Source: DASQZJ01 sp035638775 (lineage in GTDB: Bacteria; Pseudomonadota; Gammaproteobacteria; UBA5335; SLRW01). From it: a stretch of DNA of 64,000 bases. The position numbers and the translations under genes were made by a program. Location of the stretch: contig DASQZJ010000061.1 in assembly GCA_035638775.1 (NCBI GenBank), positions 62,001 to 126,000 on the forward strand, written 5' to 3'. Below are positions 17,341-26,165 of the stretch, in pieces; the first letter of the stretch is position 1; each line of letters opens with the position of its first letter. The notes under the pieces were generated by a model that saw only the letters and a list, made by a program, of their open reading frames with translations, searched no databases and was not told the DNA's origin.

Positions 17341-18194
17341 GCGTCCGCCGCCAGGCGGTAGGCGTCGCCGTCGCGCAGCAGGTGTCCGGCCGTGGCGCCG
17401 GCGAAGTGAGTGCCGATGATCAGCGTCGGGGTGTCGGCGAATCGCTCGAATACGCTGCGGCGCGTGCGCGCGGCGGCTTTCGCGTCGTGGTCGGCGGTGC
17501 TGCTCCAGTCCAGGCGTGCCATCTGGCACGGGTGGTGGGCGAAATCGCCGGTGATCAGCGCGTGCTCCCCGCGGGAGCGGATCAGCACGCTGCAGTGCGC
17601 CGGCGTATGGCCCGGCGTCGGCAGCAGGCTGACCTCATCGCACAGGGCGTGGTCGGTCTCCACGAGGTCGACCAGCCCGGCGTCGAACACCGGTGCGACC
17701 GAGTCGGCGAACACGGTGCGCTGCTCCGCGTCTTCCTCCTGTGCCCGCCAGTACTCGAACTCCGAAGCCGCCATCAGGTAGCGGGCGGACGGAAACGTGG
17801 GCACCCAGCGCTCGCCGTTCCACATGGTGTTCCAGCCCACGTGGTCGACGTGCAGGTGGGTGCACAGCACGGCATCGATCGAGGCCGGCGGATAGCCCGC
17901 CTGCTGCATGTCCCGCAGGAACGGCTTCTGCAACATGTTCCAGCCCGGGATGCGCCGCGGCTTGTCGTTGCCGATGCAGGTGTCGACCACGATCCGCATC
18001 GCCGGCGTCTCCACCAGCAGGGCGTGCACGCTCATGATCAGGCGGCCGCGGTCGTCCATGAAGTGCGGCCGCATCCACTGCATGTCGCGCACCGCGTCCG
18101 GTGTCGCCTGGGGAAGGATGAACTCGGTGCCCCCGGCCACTTCCATCTCGACCACCTTGGTGACCCTGACGTCACCGATCTGCCAGCTCTGCAT
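17337..18194 (-). CDS. Metallo-beta-lactamase-fold hydrolase
   Basis: Predicted dinuclear-zinc hydrolase. 285 aa with the metal motif CTHLHVDHVGWN (His113, His115, Asp117, His118), TPGHTPAHCSVLI (about 193-205), ALITGDFAHHP and a C-terminal IIGTHFAG supplying the last His. The pattern resembles AHL-lactonase or alkyl-sulfatase-like hydrolases of small esters and lactones; specificity unknown. Member of the catabolic cluster, 42 bases after the SDR gene. It might open a lactone intermediate. Confidence 0.82.
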   Translation of the reverse strand: MQSWQIGDVRVTKVVEMEVAGGTEFILPQATPDAVRDMQWMRPHFMDDRGRLIMSVHALLVETPAMRIVVDTCIGNDKPRRIPGWNMLQKPFLRDMQQAGYPPASIDAVLCTHLHVDHVGWNTMWNGERWVPTFPSARYLMAASEFEYWRAQEEDAEQRTVFADSVAPVFDAGLVDLVETDHALCDEVSLLPTPGHTPAHCSVLIRSRGEHALITGDFAHHPCQMARLDWSSTADHDAKAAARTRRSVFERFADTPTLIIGTHFAGATAGHLLRDGDAYRLAADA

Positions 18195-18236
18195 GATCCT
18201 CCTCCGCGATTCGGTGATTGCCTGTCGTGCCCGAGC

Positions 18237-19031
18237 CTATCCGACGCGCGTCGACATGCCGCCGTCCACCGGCAGGATCGCGCCCGTGACGAAGCGCGCC
18301 TCCTCGGAAGCCAGGAACAGCGCCGCGTAGGCGGTGTCCCACGCGGTCCCCATCCTGCCGCCCAGCGGCACGCGGGCGTTGCGCGCCTCGCGTACCTTGT
18401 CGGGCGACTCGCCACGGCGCGCGGCGATGCCCTCCACGGCCATCGGCGTGTCCATGAGCCCGGGCATGATCGCGTTGCAACGGATGCCGTAACGCGCATT
18501 CGACGCGGCGACGGTGCGGGTCAGCTTGTTCACCGCCGCCTTGGACAGCTCGTAGGCGGTGATCCCCGCCGGGGCGATCGCCGCCAGCGAGGAGATGTTG
18601 ACGATCACGCCGCTCTTCTGGGCCCGCATCACCGGCAGGGCGTGCTTGACGGTCAGCCACATGCCCTTGAGATTGACCTCCATGATCAGGTCCCAGGATG
18701 CCTCCTCGAGCCGGTCCACCGGTGCGTCCCCGGTCCCGATGCCGACGTTGTTGTGCAGGATGTCGAGACGGCCGAGCACGGCCACCGCCTGCTCGATCAT
18801 CCCGCGGCACTGGTCCTCGTGTCGGATGTCCGTTTCGTGGGCCGCGGCCCGGCCACCGTCCCGCCGGATCATGGCCGCGGTCTCCCGGGCCGAAGCCGGA
18901 TCCCGGTCCACACACAGCACGTGCGCCCCCTCGCGGGCGAACAGCAGCGCGGTGGCGCGGCCGTTGCCGACGGTCTCGCCGGGGGTCTGGCCGGCTCCCA
19001 CGACGACCGCGGTGCGCCCCTCCAGTCTCAT
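18237..19031 (-). CDS. Short-chain dehydrogenase/reductase
   Basis: NAD(P)-dependent oxidoreductase, Rossmann fold, 264 aa from the ATG at 19031. The glycine-rich loop is unusual and extended (VGAGQTPGETVGNGRA) compared with TGxxxGIG. DILHNNVGIG, the catalytic Ser in NISSLAAIAP, and Tyr/Lys in TAYELSK are intact, and the C-terminal VTGAILPVDGG is typical. The ATG overlaps the upstream gene's stop as ATGA, so the two are translationally coupled. Substrate unknown; homologues with this loop occur in steroid and aromatic catabolic clusters (family knowledge, tentative). Confidence 0.85.
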   Translation of the reverse strand: MRLEGRTAVVVGAGQTPGETVGNGRATALLFAREGAHVLCVDRDPASARETAAMIRRDGGRAAAHETDIRHEDQCRGMIEQAVAVLGRLDILHNNVGIGTGDAPVDRLEEASWDLIMEVNLKGMWLTVKHALPVMRAQKSGVIVNISSLAAIAPAGITAYELSKAAVNKLTRTVAASNARYGIRCNAIMPGLMDTPMAVEGIAARRGESPDKVREARNARVPLGGRMGTAWDTAYAALFLASEEARFVTGAILPVDGGMSTRVG

Positions 19032-19585
19032 GACCCGAACCCCGTCAGACCTTCGTCCAGCGGGACCCCGAAGCTGTTCAGGATCATGCACACCTGGGTG
19101 TACTGACCGACCGTGAACACCAGGTCCATCAGCCCCCGCTCGTCGAGCTCGCGGGCGAGCTCCCTCCAGGTGGCGTCGCTGACGAAGGCGTCACGGCACA
19201 GCTCGTCGGCGGCCGCGATCAGGGCCCGCTCGTGCGCGGACCATCGACCGGACGGCTGCGGGCGCTCCAGATCGCGGATCTCGTCTTCCGTCAGGCCCAC
19301 GTGCAGGCCGATGCGACGATGCTGGGCCCACTCGTACTCGGCCTGCCACAGCCGGCCGGTGCGCAGGATCAGGATCTCGCGGTCCCGCGCCGGCAGCGAG
19401 GAACGCGACAGGATGTAGTTGCCCCAGGCCAGGAAGGCTTCGGTGGCCTCGGGGTTGCGCGCGAACGTCCGGAAGATGTTGAAAATGCTCCCGTCCCGGC
19501 GGGTGACCGTCTTCAGGGCCGCGCGGGCGGGCGCGTCCAGCTCGGCGTCGGTGAGCGGCGGGATCCTGGGCTTTTCGAGTTTCAT
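19028..19585 (-). CDS. Carboxymuconolactone-decarboxylase-family protein
   Basis: AhpD/CMD-fold all-helical protein, 185 aa. The core LPARDREILILRTGRLWQ is followed by YEWAQHRRIG, the Glu/His signature of the family; it lacks the CxxC of AhpD peroxidases, so it is not an obvious thiol reductase. Start set at the ATG 19585 with AGGAGAC upstream. Paired with the SDR by a 4-base overlap. Such proteins often accompany catabolic oxidoreductases, but their reaction is rarely known. Confidence 0.82.
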   Translation of the reverse strand: MKLEKPRIPPLTDAELDAPARAALKTVTRRDGSIFNIFRTFARNPEATEAFLAWGNYILSRSSLPARDREILILRTGRLWQAEYEWAQHRRIGLHVGLTEDEIRDLERPQPSGRWSAHERALIAAADELCRDAFVSDATWRELARELDERGLMDLVFTVGQYTQVCMILNSFGVPLDEGLTGFGS

Positions 19586-19699
19586 GCAGTCCGTCTCCTG
19601 TCGGGTTGGCACGCCCGCGGGCCGGGCGCACGGGTGCGATCCGGACGGCCGGCGGACCGGGCGCCGCGTCGCGTTCCGCCCGAACGCTCCCGGCCCTGT

Positions 19700-20641
19700 T
19701 CAGTAGCCGCGCACGGGATTCACCGGGGTCAGCGGCATCCGGCCGGCCTCGACGCGTCGCACATTGTCGGCGAACAGGCGCGCGATGTCGGGCATGTAGC
19801 GTGGGTAGGCACCGCCCACGTGCGGTGTCATCACCAGGTTGGGAACGTCCCAGAGCGGGCTGTCGGGCGGCTGCGGCTCCGCCTCGAACACGTCCAGCGC
19901 GGCCCCCGACAGGCGTCCCCCGCGCAGCATGTCGGCGAGCGCCCGCTCGTCCACGATGCCGCCGCGCCCCAGGTTGATCAGGCACGCTTCGGGGCGCAGA
20001 TGCGCGAGCATGGCCGCATCCAGCAGGCCCCGCGTCTCGCGCGTGAGCGGCAGCAGGCAGACCGCGACGTCGGCGCGGGCCAGCACCTCGGCCGTCTCGC
20101 GGGGTGGGAACACCTCTTCCACGCACGCCACCGGCGCCGGCCTGCGCCGCGTGCCGATCACCCGCATTCCGGCCGCGTGCGCCCGGCGCGCCAGCGCCGA
20201 CCCGATGTGGCCGAGGCCCAGCACGCCCAGGATCGATCCGTCCACGGTCGGGGGGGTGTAGCGGTGCCAGCGGTGCCGACGCTGGTCGCTCAGCGCGACG
20301 TTCACCCGCTTGCGCAGCATCATTGCCAGCGCCAGCGCCAGCTCGCTCATGGGCTCGGCCACCAGGCCCGCCGCATTGGCGACCGCCACGCCCGGCGGCA
20401 GGTCATCCAGCGGCAGCAGGTGATCGATCCCGGCACCGAAGCTGTGCAGCAGGCGCAGCCGGCGGGCATCTGCCCAGTGGCCGTCCGGCGGGTTCAGGGC
20501 CAGCAGGTGCTCCACTTCGGGCAGGCCGTCGATGAGCTCCGCCGGATGCGACCAGCAGACGACCTCGCGGTCCGGAAAGGCTTCCTCCAGCGCACCGCGG
20601 ACGGCGTCACCGAAGGGAGTGTAGGCGTGAATGCGTGCCAT
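19700..20641 (-). CDS. D-isomer-specific 2-hydroxyacid dehydrogenase
   Basis: NAD(P)H-dependent reductase of glyoxylate, hydroxypyruvate or a related 2-oxoacid. 313 aa. The nucleotide-binding loop is GVLGLGHIGSALA. Catalytic Arg lies in INLGRGGIVDE, Glu in DVFEAEPQPPDSPLW and His in TPHVGGAYP. Domain order resembles GhrA more than D-lactate dehydrogenase. Lies 56 bases downstream of the MarR gene and starts the enzyme part of the cluster. Confidence 0.88.
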   Translation of the reverse strand: MARIHAYTPFGDAVRGALEEAFPDREVVCWSHPAELIDGLPEVEHLLALNPPDGHWADARRLRLLHSFGAGIDHLLPLDDLPPGVAVANAAGLVAEPMSELALALAMMLRKRVNVALSDQRRHRWHRYTPPTVDGSILGVLGLGHIGSALARRAHAAGMRVIGTRRRPAPVACVEEVFPPRETAEVLARADVAVCLLPLTRETRGLLDAAMLAHLRPEACLINLGRGGIVDERALADMLRGGRLSGAALDVFEAEPQPPDSPLWDVPNLVMTPHVGGAYPRYMPDIARLFADNVRRVEAGRMPLTPVNPVRGY

Positions 20642-20697
20642 GCGAACCCGCTCAGGACCCTGCCGGAGAGGCCCATCCCTCCCGGTCCGGCTATTGA

Positions 20698-21186
20698 TTA
20701 GGCTCCCTGACTTTTACTCCCGGCGCCGTTGCCGTCAAGGATCTCCTGCTCCAGGCGGCGGAACCGCTCCTCCTTGGTCGCCGCGAGCAGGTGATGCAGC
20801 ATGTCGAGGTCGTCCAGGATCCGCTCGCGCTCCGGACCGGTGAGCGCCCGGTCGATCACGCGCGCCAGCCGGCCCTCGAACCGGCGCATCTGCTCCAGGC
20901 CCTCGGCGCTGATGGTCAGGCGCGAGCTGCGACGGTCCTCCGGATCGGCCTCGCGTCGCACCCACCCGTTCTTTTCCAGCGTGGCGATCACGGGCGTGAT
21001 GGACGGCTTGCGCACCGAGGCCTCCCACGCGAGCTGGCCGGCCCGCTTCGGTCCCTTGCGCAGGAACAGCAGGATCCGGTACTGGGCCACGCTCATGCTG
21101 GAGCCGCGCGCCGCCTGCTCGAACTCGCGGAACACCGCGACCACGGTGCGCACGCCGGCGATCAGGCGCTGGTCGATATCGGGCAA
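20698..21186 (-). CDS. MarR-family transcriptional regulator
   Basis: Winged-helix regulator, 162 aa. N-terminal dimerization helices are followed by KGPKRAGQLAWEASVRKPSI (recognition HTH, about 48-67) and the wing NGWVRREADPEDRRSSRLTIS with the hallmark DxRxxR pattern. The start is TTG at 21186 with GGAGG 7 bases before it. First gene of the minus-strand catabolic cluster, so probably its regulator; such proteins usually respond to a phenolic or carboxylic ligand. Ligand unknown. Confidence 0.9.
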   Translation of the reverse strand: MPDIDQRLIAGVRTVVAVFREFEQAARGSSMSVAQYRILLFLRKGPKRAGQLAWEASVRKPSITPVIATLEKNGWVRREADPEDRRSSRLTISAEGLEQMRRFEGRLARVIDRALTGPERERILDDLDMLHHLLAATKEERFRRLEQEILDGNGAGSKSQGA

Positions 21187-21298
21187 GGATCAGCCTCCCT
21201 GTGTCTTTCGTCCCTGGGCTTCCACTATACGTGCCCGACGTCACCCGCGCAGCCGCGGCCTTCGGACGTCCGGCGGACCATAGTAGAATGACGGGACC

Positions 21299-22195
21299 AT
21301 GCAGCCCGCAGCCTCGCCCGCAAGCGGAGCATCGGGGGATTCTTCCGCCGCCGGCCCGCTGTCGGACGGGCCGGAGGGAATCCACCGCCTGATCGCGTTC
21401 ATCGAGCGCTGCCGCCGGCTGCTGGTGCTCACCGGCGCCGGCTGCAGCACCGAGTCCGGGATCCCCGATTACCGCAACGCCGAGGGGAGCTGGAAGCGCC
21501 GCCGGCCGATCCAGCTGCAGGAATTCCTGCGCAGCGACCTCGCGCGACGGCGCTACTGGGCGCGCAGCACGGTCGGCTGGCGGCGCGTGCGGGAGGCGCG
21601 CCCCAACCGGGCCCACGAAGCGCTGGCGCGCCTGCATCGGGCCGGCCTGGCGCGCCGGATCATCACCCAGAACGTGGACGGTCTGCACCAGAAGGCGGGT
21701 GCGGCCGAGGTGCTGGACCTGCACGGCCGTCTGGACCGGGTCCGCTGCCTGGAGTGCGGGCAGCTGCACGCACGGGAGGTGTTCCAGCAGGCGCTGCTCG
21801 CGCGCAACCCCGGCTGGGCGGAGCTGGCGGCGGGCACCGCGCCCGACGGGGACGCGGACCTGGAGGGGGTGGACTTCGGCGGCTTCCGGGTGCCCGGCTG
21901 CGATGGCTGCGGCGGCACGCTCAAGCCGGACGTGGTGTTCTTCGGCGAGAACGTGCCGCGCGACCGGCTCGCGCGCGCCATGGCGTGGATGGACGAGGCC
22001 GACGGCCTGCTGGTCGCCGGCTCGTCGCTCATGGTCTGGTCCGGATACCGCTTCGCCCGCGCCGCGACCCGCAGCGGCGTCCCGCTGGCGGCGGTCAACC
22101 TGGGGCGTACCCGCGCCGACGGGGAGCTCGACTTCCGGGTCGAGGGACGGTGCGGCGACGTGCTCGGCCGGGCCGCGGACTGGCTGGGAGCCTAG
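21299..22195 (+). CDS. Sir2-family NAD-dependent protein deacylase
   Basis: Sirtuin, 298 aa. NAD-binding motif LTGAGCSTESGIPDYRN (44-60), ITQNVDGLHQKAG and the catalytic His in LDLHGRLD. A structural zinc site is formed by CLECG and GCDGCGG, and KPDVVFFGENVP and AGSSLMVWS follow. Resembles the sirtuins often called class II (SIRT4-like, GAGxSTESGIPDYR). It removes acyl groups from lysines using NAD. Divergent from the marR cluster; its stop overlaps the convergent osmC stop in the shared tetranucleotide CTAG. Confidence 0.92.
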   Translation: MQPAASPASGASGDSSAAGPLSDGPEGIHRLIAFIERCRRLLVLTGAGCSTESGIPDYRNAEGSWKRRRPIQLQEFLRSDLARRRYWARSTVGWRRVREARPNRAHEALARLHRAGLARRIITQNVDGLHQKAGAAEVLDLHGRLDRVRCLECGQLHAREVFQQALLARNPGWAELAAGTAPDGDADLEGVDFGGFRVPGCDGCGGTLKPDVVFFGENVPRDRLARAMAWMDEADGLLVAGSSLMVWSGYRFARAATRSGVPLAAVNLGRTRADGELDFRVEGRCGDVLGRAADWLGA

Positions 22196-22659
22196 CCGCC
22201 GGCGGCGGCAGAGCGCTCCGGACCGGGGGCCGCGATCACCTCCGGCACCAGGATCACCTCGGCCTGCAGCGAATTCGCGATCAGGCACGAGCGCTTGGTC
22301 CGGTCCAGGCACTCCAGGGCGCGTTCCCGGCTGCCGCCGTCCGCCAGCACCAGGCGCGGACGCACCCGGAGCACGGTGAAGCGTGTCACGCCGCCGGTTC
22401 GCTCCAGCGTGCCCTCGACGTGGCAGGCGAGCTCCTGCCACGGCAGGCGCGCGGCCCGCGCAACGCCGCGGAAGGAGAGGACAAAGCAGTCGGCGACCGC
22501 GGCCAGCAGCAGGGTTTCCGGCGACCAGTGATCGCCCGGGCCGCCGAACTGGGCCGGCGCTGCCGTTTCGAGCCCGCCGGCTCCCGCGCTTGTCACCCGC
22601 ACATGTCCCTGCATCTCGCCGCGGGCCGCCACCTCGTAGTAATGGGGAAAGGGGTCCAT
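22192..22659 (-). CDS. OsmC-family protein
   Basis: OsmC/Ohr-like protein, 155 aa, starting MDPFPHYYEVAARG at 22659. The two thiol positions used for hydroperoxide reduction are present: Cys58 in AAVADCFVL and Cys125 in RTKRSCLIANSL. GGPGDHWSPETLLLAA is the typical lead-in. Probably a thiol peroxidase or stress protein; the sequence belongs to the broad OsmC group, not clearly to Ohr. Tail-to-tail overlap with the sirtuin gene by 4 bases. Confidence 0.86.
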   Translation of the reverse strand: MDPFPHYYEVAARGEMQGHVRVTSAGAGGLETAAPAQFGGPGDHWSPETLLLAAVADCFVLSFRGVARAARLPWQELACHVEGTLERTGGVTRFTVLRVRPRLVLADGGSRERALECLDRTKRSCLIANSLQAEVILVPEVIAAPGPERSAAAGG

Positions 22660-22723
22660 CAGGGCTCCCGTCGGTTGCGGTCGGATCCGGCTGGCAGCAT
22701 GGCCGACATCGGATGCCCGCGCC

Positions 22724-22765
22724 TTGAGGCAGATCAAATGGCGGGAGCCGCTGCCAGCATAGGGT
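22724..22765 (+). promoter_or_regulatory. FNR/Anr-type box and -10 element ahead of the FAD dehydrogenase gene
   Basis: TTGAGGCAGATCAA at 22724-22737 matches the FNR/Anr consensus TTGAT-N4-ATCAA at 9 of 10 positions. After 22 bases comes TAGGGT (22760-22765). This spacing places the box at about -41.5, the class II activator position. It lies in the divergent osmC/FAD-dehydrogenase gap. Confidence 0.65.
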
Positions 22766-22808
22766 GAACGACTACGGGGCTCCCGAGACCCCGCCGGGGA
22801 GGCTTGCC

Positions 22809-24461
22809 ATGGCGCAGCACTACCAGGCCGACGTGCTGATCGTCGGCGGAGGAATCGCCGGCGTGACGGTCGCTCTCGAGCTGCTCGATCGCGGCTTCGG
22901 CGGCCGGATCCTGATGCTCGACCGCGATGCGCCGGAGGGATTCGGCGGGCTGGCCCGGGAAGCCTTCGGCGGCATGTTCTTCGTGGACACCCCGGAACAG
23001 CGCCGGGGACGCTTTCGCGACAGCCCGGATCTCGCCTGGCGCGACTGGCAGTCGTTCGCCGAGTACGGGCCCGGCGAGGAATGGCCCCGCGCCTGGGGCC
23101 GGGCCTACGTCGAGCGCTGCACCGATCAGGTCTACCGCTGGCTGAGGGCCCGGGGCATCCGCTTCCTGCCGGTGGTGAACTGGGTGGAGCGGGGCCAGTA
23201 CCGGCCCGGCAACTCGGTGCCACGCTTCCACATGGTCTGGGGCACCGGGCGGTTCCTCGCCGATACGCTGGTGGCCCGCCTGCGTCGCCATCCACGTGCC
23301 GACGCCGTCACGACGCTGTTCGGGCACCGGGTGGAGGAGCTGACGACCTCCGCCGGCTGCATCGACGGCTGCCGCGGGCGCTGCGAGGGCGACGGCGGGG
23401 AGTTCGAGGCGAGCGCCGGCGCGGTCATCGTCGCCACGGGCGGCATCAACGGCGACCTCGGACAGGTGCGCCGGCACTGGCACGGCGACTGGTCGTCGCC
23501 GCCCGCGGTGATCCTGAACGGTGCGCACCGCTTCGCGGACGGCACGCTGCACCGCGCGGTCGAGCGCCGCGGGGGGAGCGTCACGCACCTCGACCGGATG
23601 TGGAATTACGCCGCGGGCGTCCACCACCCCGCGCCGACCCGTCCCGGGCACGGCCTCTCGCTGGTGCCGTGCCGGTCCGCCCTGTGGCTCAACAGCCGCG
23701 GGGAGCGCATCGGGCCCGAGCCCCTGATCAGCGGCTTCGATACCCGCGAGCTGATCACCCGGATCTGCCGCGAGCCCGGGCAGTACTCCTGGCAGGTGCT
23801 CAACCGGCGCATCGCGGTGCGCGAATTCGCGATCTCCGGCTCGGAGCACAACCCCGCCATCCGCCACCGCCGCCGCCTGGCCTTCGCGCGCACCATCCTG
23901 TTGGGCAACCCGGCGCTGGTCGACGACATGCTCGAAAACTGCATCGACTTCGTCAGCGCCGACACCCCGGCTGAGCTCGCGCAACGGATGAACACCCTGA
24001 CGGGCAGTGACGATGTCGACCCGCAGGTCCTGGAACGCGGACTGCGCCAGTGGGACGAGCACCTCGATCGCGGCCGGACCTTCCACAACGACGACCAGCT
24101 GCGCCGGCTGGCGCAGGCCCGGCGCTACCGCGGCGACCGCATGCGGCTGTGCAAGTACCAGAAGCTTCTCGATCCCCGCGCGGGACCCTTGATCGCGATC
24201 CGCGAGTTCATCGTCAGCCGCAAGAGCCTGGGCGGCATCCGCACGGATCTGCAGAGCCGGGTGCTGGACACGGCGGGGGCCCCGATCCCGGGCCTCTACG
24301 CGGTCGGGGAGGCCGCCGGCTTCGGCGGCGGGGGAATGCACGGGTTGCGCGCCCTCGAGGGGACGTTTCTCGGGGGATGCGTGCTTTCCGGGCGGATTGC
24401 CGGGCGGTCGATCGCGGGGGGGGATGACGCGAGTACGAGTACTCGAGCTGTTAAGTTTTAA
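22809..24461 (+). CDS. FAD-binding dehydrogenase (fumarate reductase/KsdD-like flavoprotein)
   Basis: Flavoprotein of the fumarate-reductase/3-ketosteroid-dehydrogenase superfamily, 550 aa. FAD-binding GGGIAGVTVALELLDRG is near residue 14. Highly conserved blocks include APEGFGGLAREAFGGM and WPRAWGRAYVERCT, plus the C-terminal GLYAVGEAAGFGGGGMHG flavin loop. It resembles mycobacterial FAD-binding dehydrogenases such as Rv0785 (from memory). Substrate unknown. ATG 22809 has GGGGAGG at good spacing; a GTG at 22764 would fall inside the predicted -10. The last residues (DDASTSTRAVKF) are atypical and come from AT-rich repeat sequence at the gene end. Confidence 0.85.
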   Translation: MAQHYQADVLIVGGGIAGVTVALELLDRGFGGRILMLDRDAPEGFGGLAREAFGGMFFVDTPEQRRGRFRDSPDLAWRDWQSFAEYGPGEEWPRAWGRAYVERCTDQVYRWLRARGIRFLPVVNWVERGQYRPGNSVPRFHMVWGTGRFLADTLVARLRRHPRADAVTTLFGHRVEELTTSAGCIDGCRGRCEGDGGEFEASAGAVIVATGGINGDLGQVRRHWHGDWSSPPAVILNGAHRFADGTLHRAVERRGGSVTHLDRMWNYAAGVHHPAPTRPGHGLSLVPCRSALWLNSRGERIGPEPLISGFDTRELITRICREPGQYSWQVLNRRIAVREFAISGSEHNPAIRHRRRLAFARTILLGNPALVDDMLENCIDFVSADTPAELAQRMNTLTGSDDVDPQVLERGLRQWDEHLDRGRTFHNDDQLRRLAQARRYRGDRMRLCKYQKLLDPRAGPLIAIREFIVSRKSLGGIRTDLQSRVLDTAGAPIPGLYAVGEAAGFGGGGMHGLRALEGTFLGGCVLSGRIAGRSIAGGDDASTSTRAVKF

Positions 24462-24600
24462 GGGGAAGACGCTGCCCCGGATCCGCTTCAGGCATCGTTT
24501 CCGGGCGCGGTGCGATGCGCGCAGTCCCGGCAATCCGGGCGAACGGAGCAGGAACGCCCCTCTTTCTTAAAACCTAACAACTTAATAACTTAAAACTGAC
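24450..24600. repeat. AT-rich 8-base degenerate repeats bracketing a convergent gap
   Basis: On the minus strand, 24596-24566 reads as consecutive degenerate octamers GTTTTAA, GTTATTAA, GTTGTTAG and GTTTTAAG. A related copy GTTAAGTTTTAAG sits on the plus strand at 24450-24462, at the very end of the FAD-dehydrogenase gene, so the two blocks are inverted relative to each other. The surroundings are strongly GC-rich, which makes these patches stand out. Function unknown. Confidence 0.6.
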
Positions 24601-24601
24601 C

Positions 24602-24637
24602 CCGGGCGGTGGCCGCAACCCTGCGGCCACCGCCCGG
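24602..24637 (-). terminator. Perfect 16-base-stem hairpin between convergent genes
   Basis: CCGGGCGGTGGCCGCA and its exact complement flank a 4-base loop ACCC. On the minus strand the stem is followed by GGTCAGTTTT, a modest T run, 5 bases after the prpD stop. It is well placed to end prpBCD transcription, and may act in both directions. Confidence 0.75.
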
Positions 24638-24641
24638 AGGG

Positions 24642-26093
24642 TCACACCACGAACAGATCCATGAACTCGTTCACCGGCACTCCTTCCAGCGTCCGCTGGT
24701 CCTCGCACAGCCCGCTGATCCTCTCCCGCTGCTTGGGCGAGAGCTTCGTGGCGAGGTTGCGCTGGAACTTGTCGATCAGAACCGGGATGCCTTCCTTGCG
24801 GCGGCGGCGGTGGCCGATGGGGTACTCGACCACGACGTTGTCGGTCTTGCTGCCATCCTTGAAGAACACCTGCACGGCATTGCCGATGGAGCGCTTTTCC
24901 GGGTCCAGGTAATTCTTGCTGAACTGCTTGTTCTCGACCACTTCCATCTTCTCGCGCAGCGCGTCGATGCGCGGGTCGCCGGCCACCTCGTCCTCGTAGT
25001 CGTCCGCCGTGAGCCGGCCGAAGATCAGCGGCACCGCGGTCATGTACTGGATGCAGTGGTCCCGGTCGGCGGGATTGTCCAGCGGACCGGTCTTGTCGAT
25101 GATGCGCACGCCCGCCTCCTGGGTCTCGATCCGGATGCGGTCGATCTCGTCGAGGCGGTCGCGCACCTGCGGGTGGAGCTGCATCGCTGCCTCGACGGCG
25201 GTCTGGGCGTGGAACTCGGCGGGGAAGGAGATCTTCAGCAGCACGTTCTCCATCACGTAGGTGCCGTAGCCCTGGCTGAAGGCGAGGTCGTTGCCCTTGA
25301 AGAGGACGTCCTGGAAGCCCCAGCCCTTCGCTGTCAGCGCGGACGGGTAGCCCATCTCGCCGCGCAGCGCCATCAGCGCCAGGCGCACGCCGCGGCTGGT
25401 GGCATCGCCGGCGGCCCAGCTCTTGCGCGAGCCGGTATTGGGGGCGTGGCGGTAGGTGCGCAGGGCACCGCCGTCGATGAAGGCGTTGGAAACCGCGTTG
25501 ATCACCTCGTCGCGGGTGCCGCCGAGCATCGCGGTGACCACCGCCGCGGTGGCCACGCGCACCAGCAGCACGTGATCCAGGCCGACGCGGTTGAAGCTGT
25601 TCTCCAGCGCGATCACGCCCTGGATCTCGTGGGCCTTGATCATGCCCTTGAGCACCTCGGCGACGGTCAGCGGCTGCCTGCCCGCCGCGACGTTGCGCCG
25701 GCTGAGGTAATCCGCGCCGGCCAGGATGCCGCCCATGTTGTCCGAGGGATGGCCCCACTCGGCCGCCAGCCAGGTGTCGTTGTAGTCCAGCCAGCGGATC
25801 ATGGCACCGATGTTGAAAGCGCCCTGCACCGGGTCCAGCTCGTACGGGGTACCCGGAACCTTCACGCCCCCCGGCATGGCGGCGCCCGGGACAACCGGCC
25901 CCAGCAGCTTGGTGCAGGCGGGGTAGGACAGGGCCAGCAGGCCGCAGCCCAGGGTGTCCATCATCACGTAGCGGGCCGTTTCCATGGCCTCGGGACTGCG
26001 GGTGACGTCGTATCCCAGGACGTAGTCGGCGATATCGACCAGGACCTTGTCAGGCTCCGGTCGCTTGGCGGAACGGACGGCGTCTCCGGACAT
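24642..26093 (-). CDS. prpD: 2-methylcitrate dehydratase
   Basis: Dehydrates 2-methylcitrate to 2-methyl-cis-aconitate in the methylcitrate cycle. 483 aa, the length of E. coli PrpD. Conserved MmgE/PrpD blocks: MMDTLGCGLLALSYPACTKL, WLAAEWGHPSDNMGGILAGAD, SRKSWAAGDATSRGVRLA and SFPAEFHAQTAVEAAM. The C-terminal part contains the basic stretch GHRRRRKEGIP. Third gene of the prpBCD run, 72 bases after prpC. No acnD/prpF alternative is seen. Confidence 0.95.
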   Translation of the reverse strand: MSGDAVRSAKRPEPDKVLVDIADYVLGYDVTRSPEAMETARYVMMDTLGCGLLALSYPACTKLLGPVVPGAAMPGGVKVPGTPYELDPVQGAFNIGAMIRWLDYNDTWLAAEWGHPSDNMGGILAGADYLSRRNVAAGRQPLTVAEVLKGMIKAHEIQGVIALENSFNRVGLDHVLLVRVATAAVVTAMLGGTRDEVINAVSNAFIDGGALRTYRHAPNTGSRKSWAAGDATSRGVRLALMALRGEMGYPSALTAKGWGFQDVLFKGNDLAFSQGYGTYVMENVLLKISFPAEFHAQTAVEAAMQLHPQVRDRLDEIDRIRIETQEAGVRIIDKTGPLDNPADRDHCIQYMTAVPLIFGRLTADDYEDEVAGDPRIDALREKMEVVENKQFSKNYLDPEKRSIGNAVQVFFKDGSKTDNVVVEYPIGHRRRRKEGIPVLIDKFQRNLATKLSPKQRERISGLCEDQRTLEGVPVNEFMDLFVV

Positions 26094-26165
26094 TGCGGAT
26101 TCCTCGAATGGCTTGGGATTCGGGGCGGGGCGGCCGCGGGGCCGCCCCGGGACAGGTGCGCCGCG

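Noticed and set aside
22764..22766. GTG start for the FAD dehydrogenase
   Set aside because: It falls inside the predicted -10 element and lacks a ribosome site; ATG 22809 has GGGGAGG at proper spacing and the conserved N-terminus.
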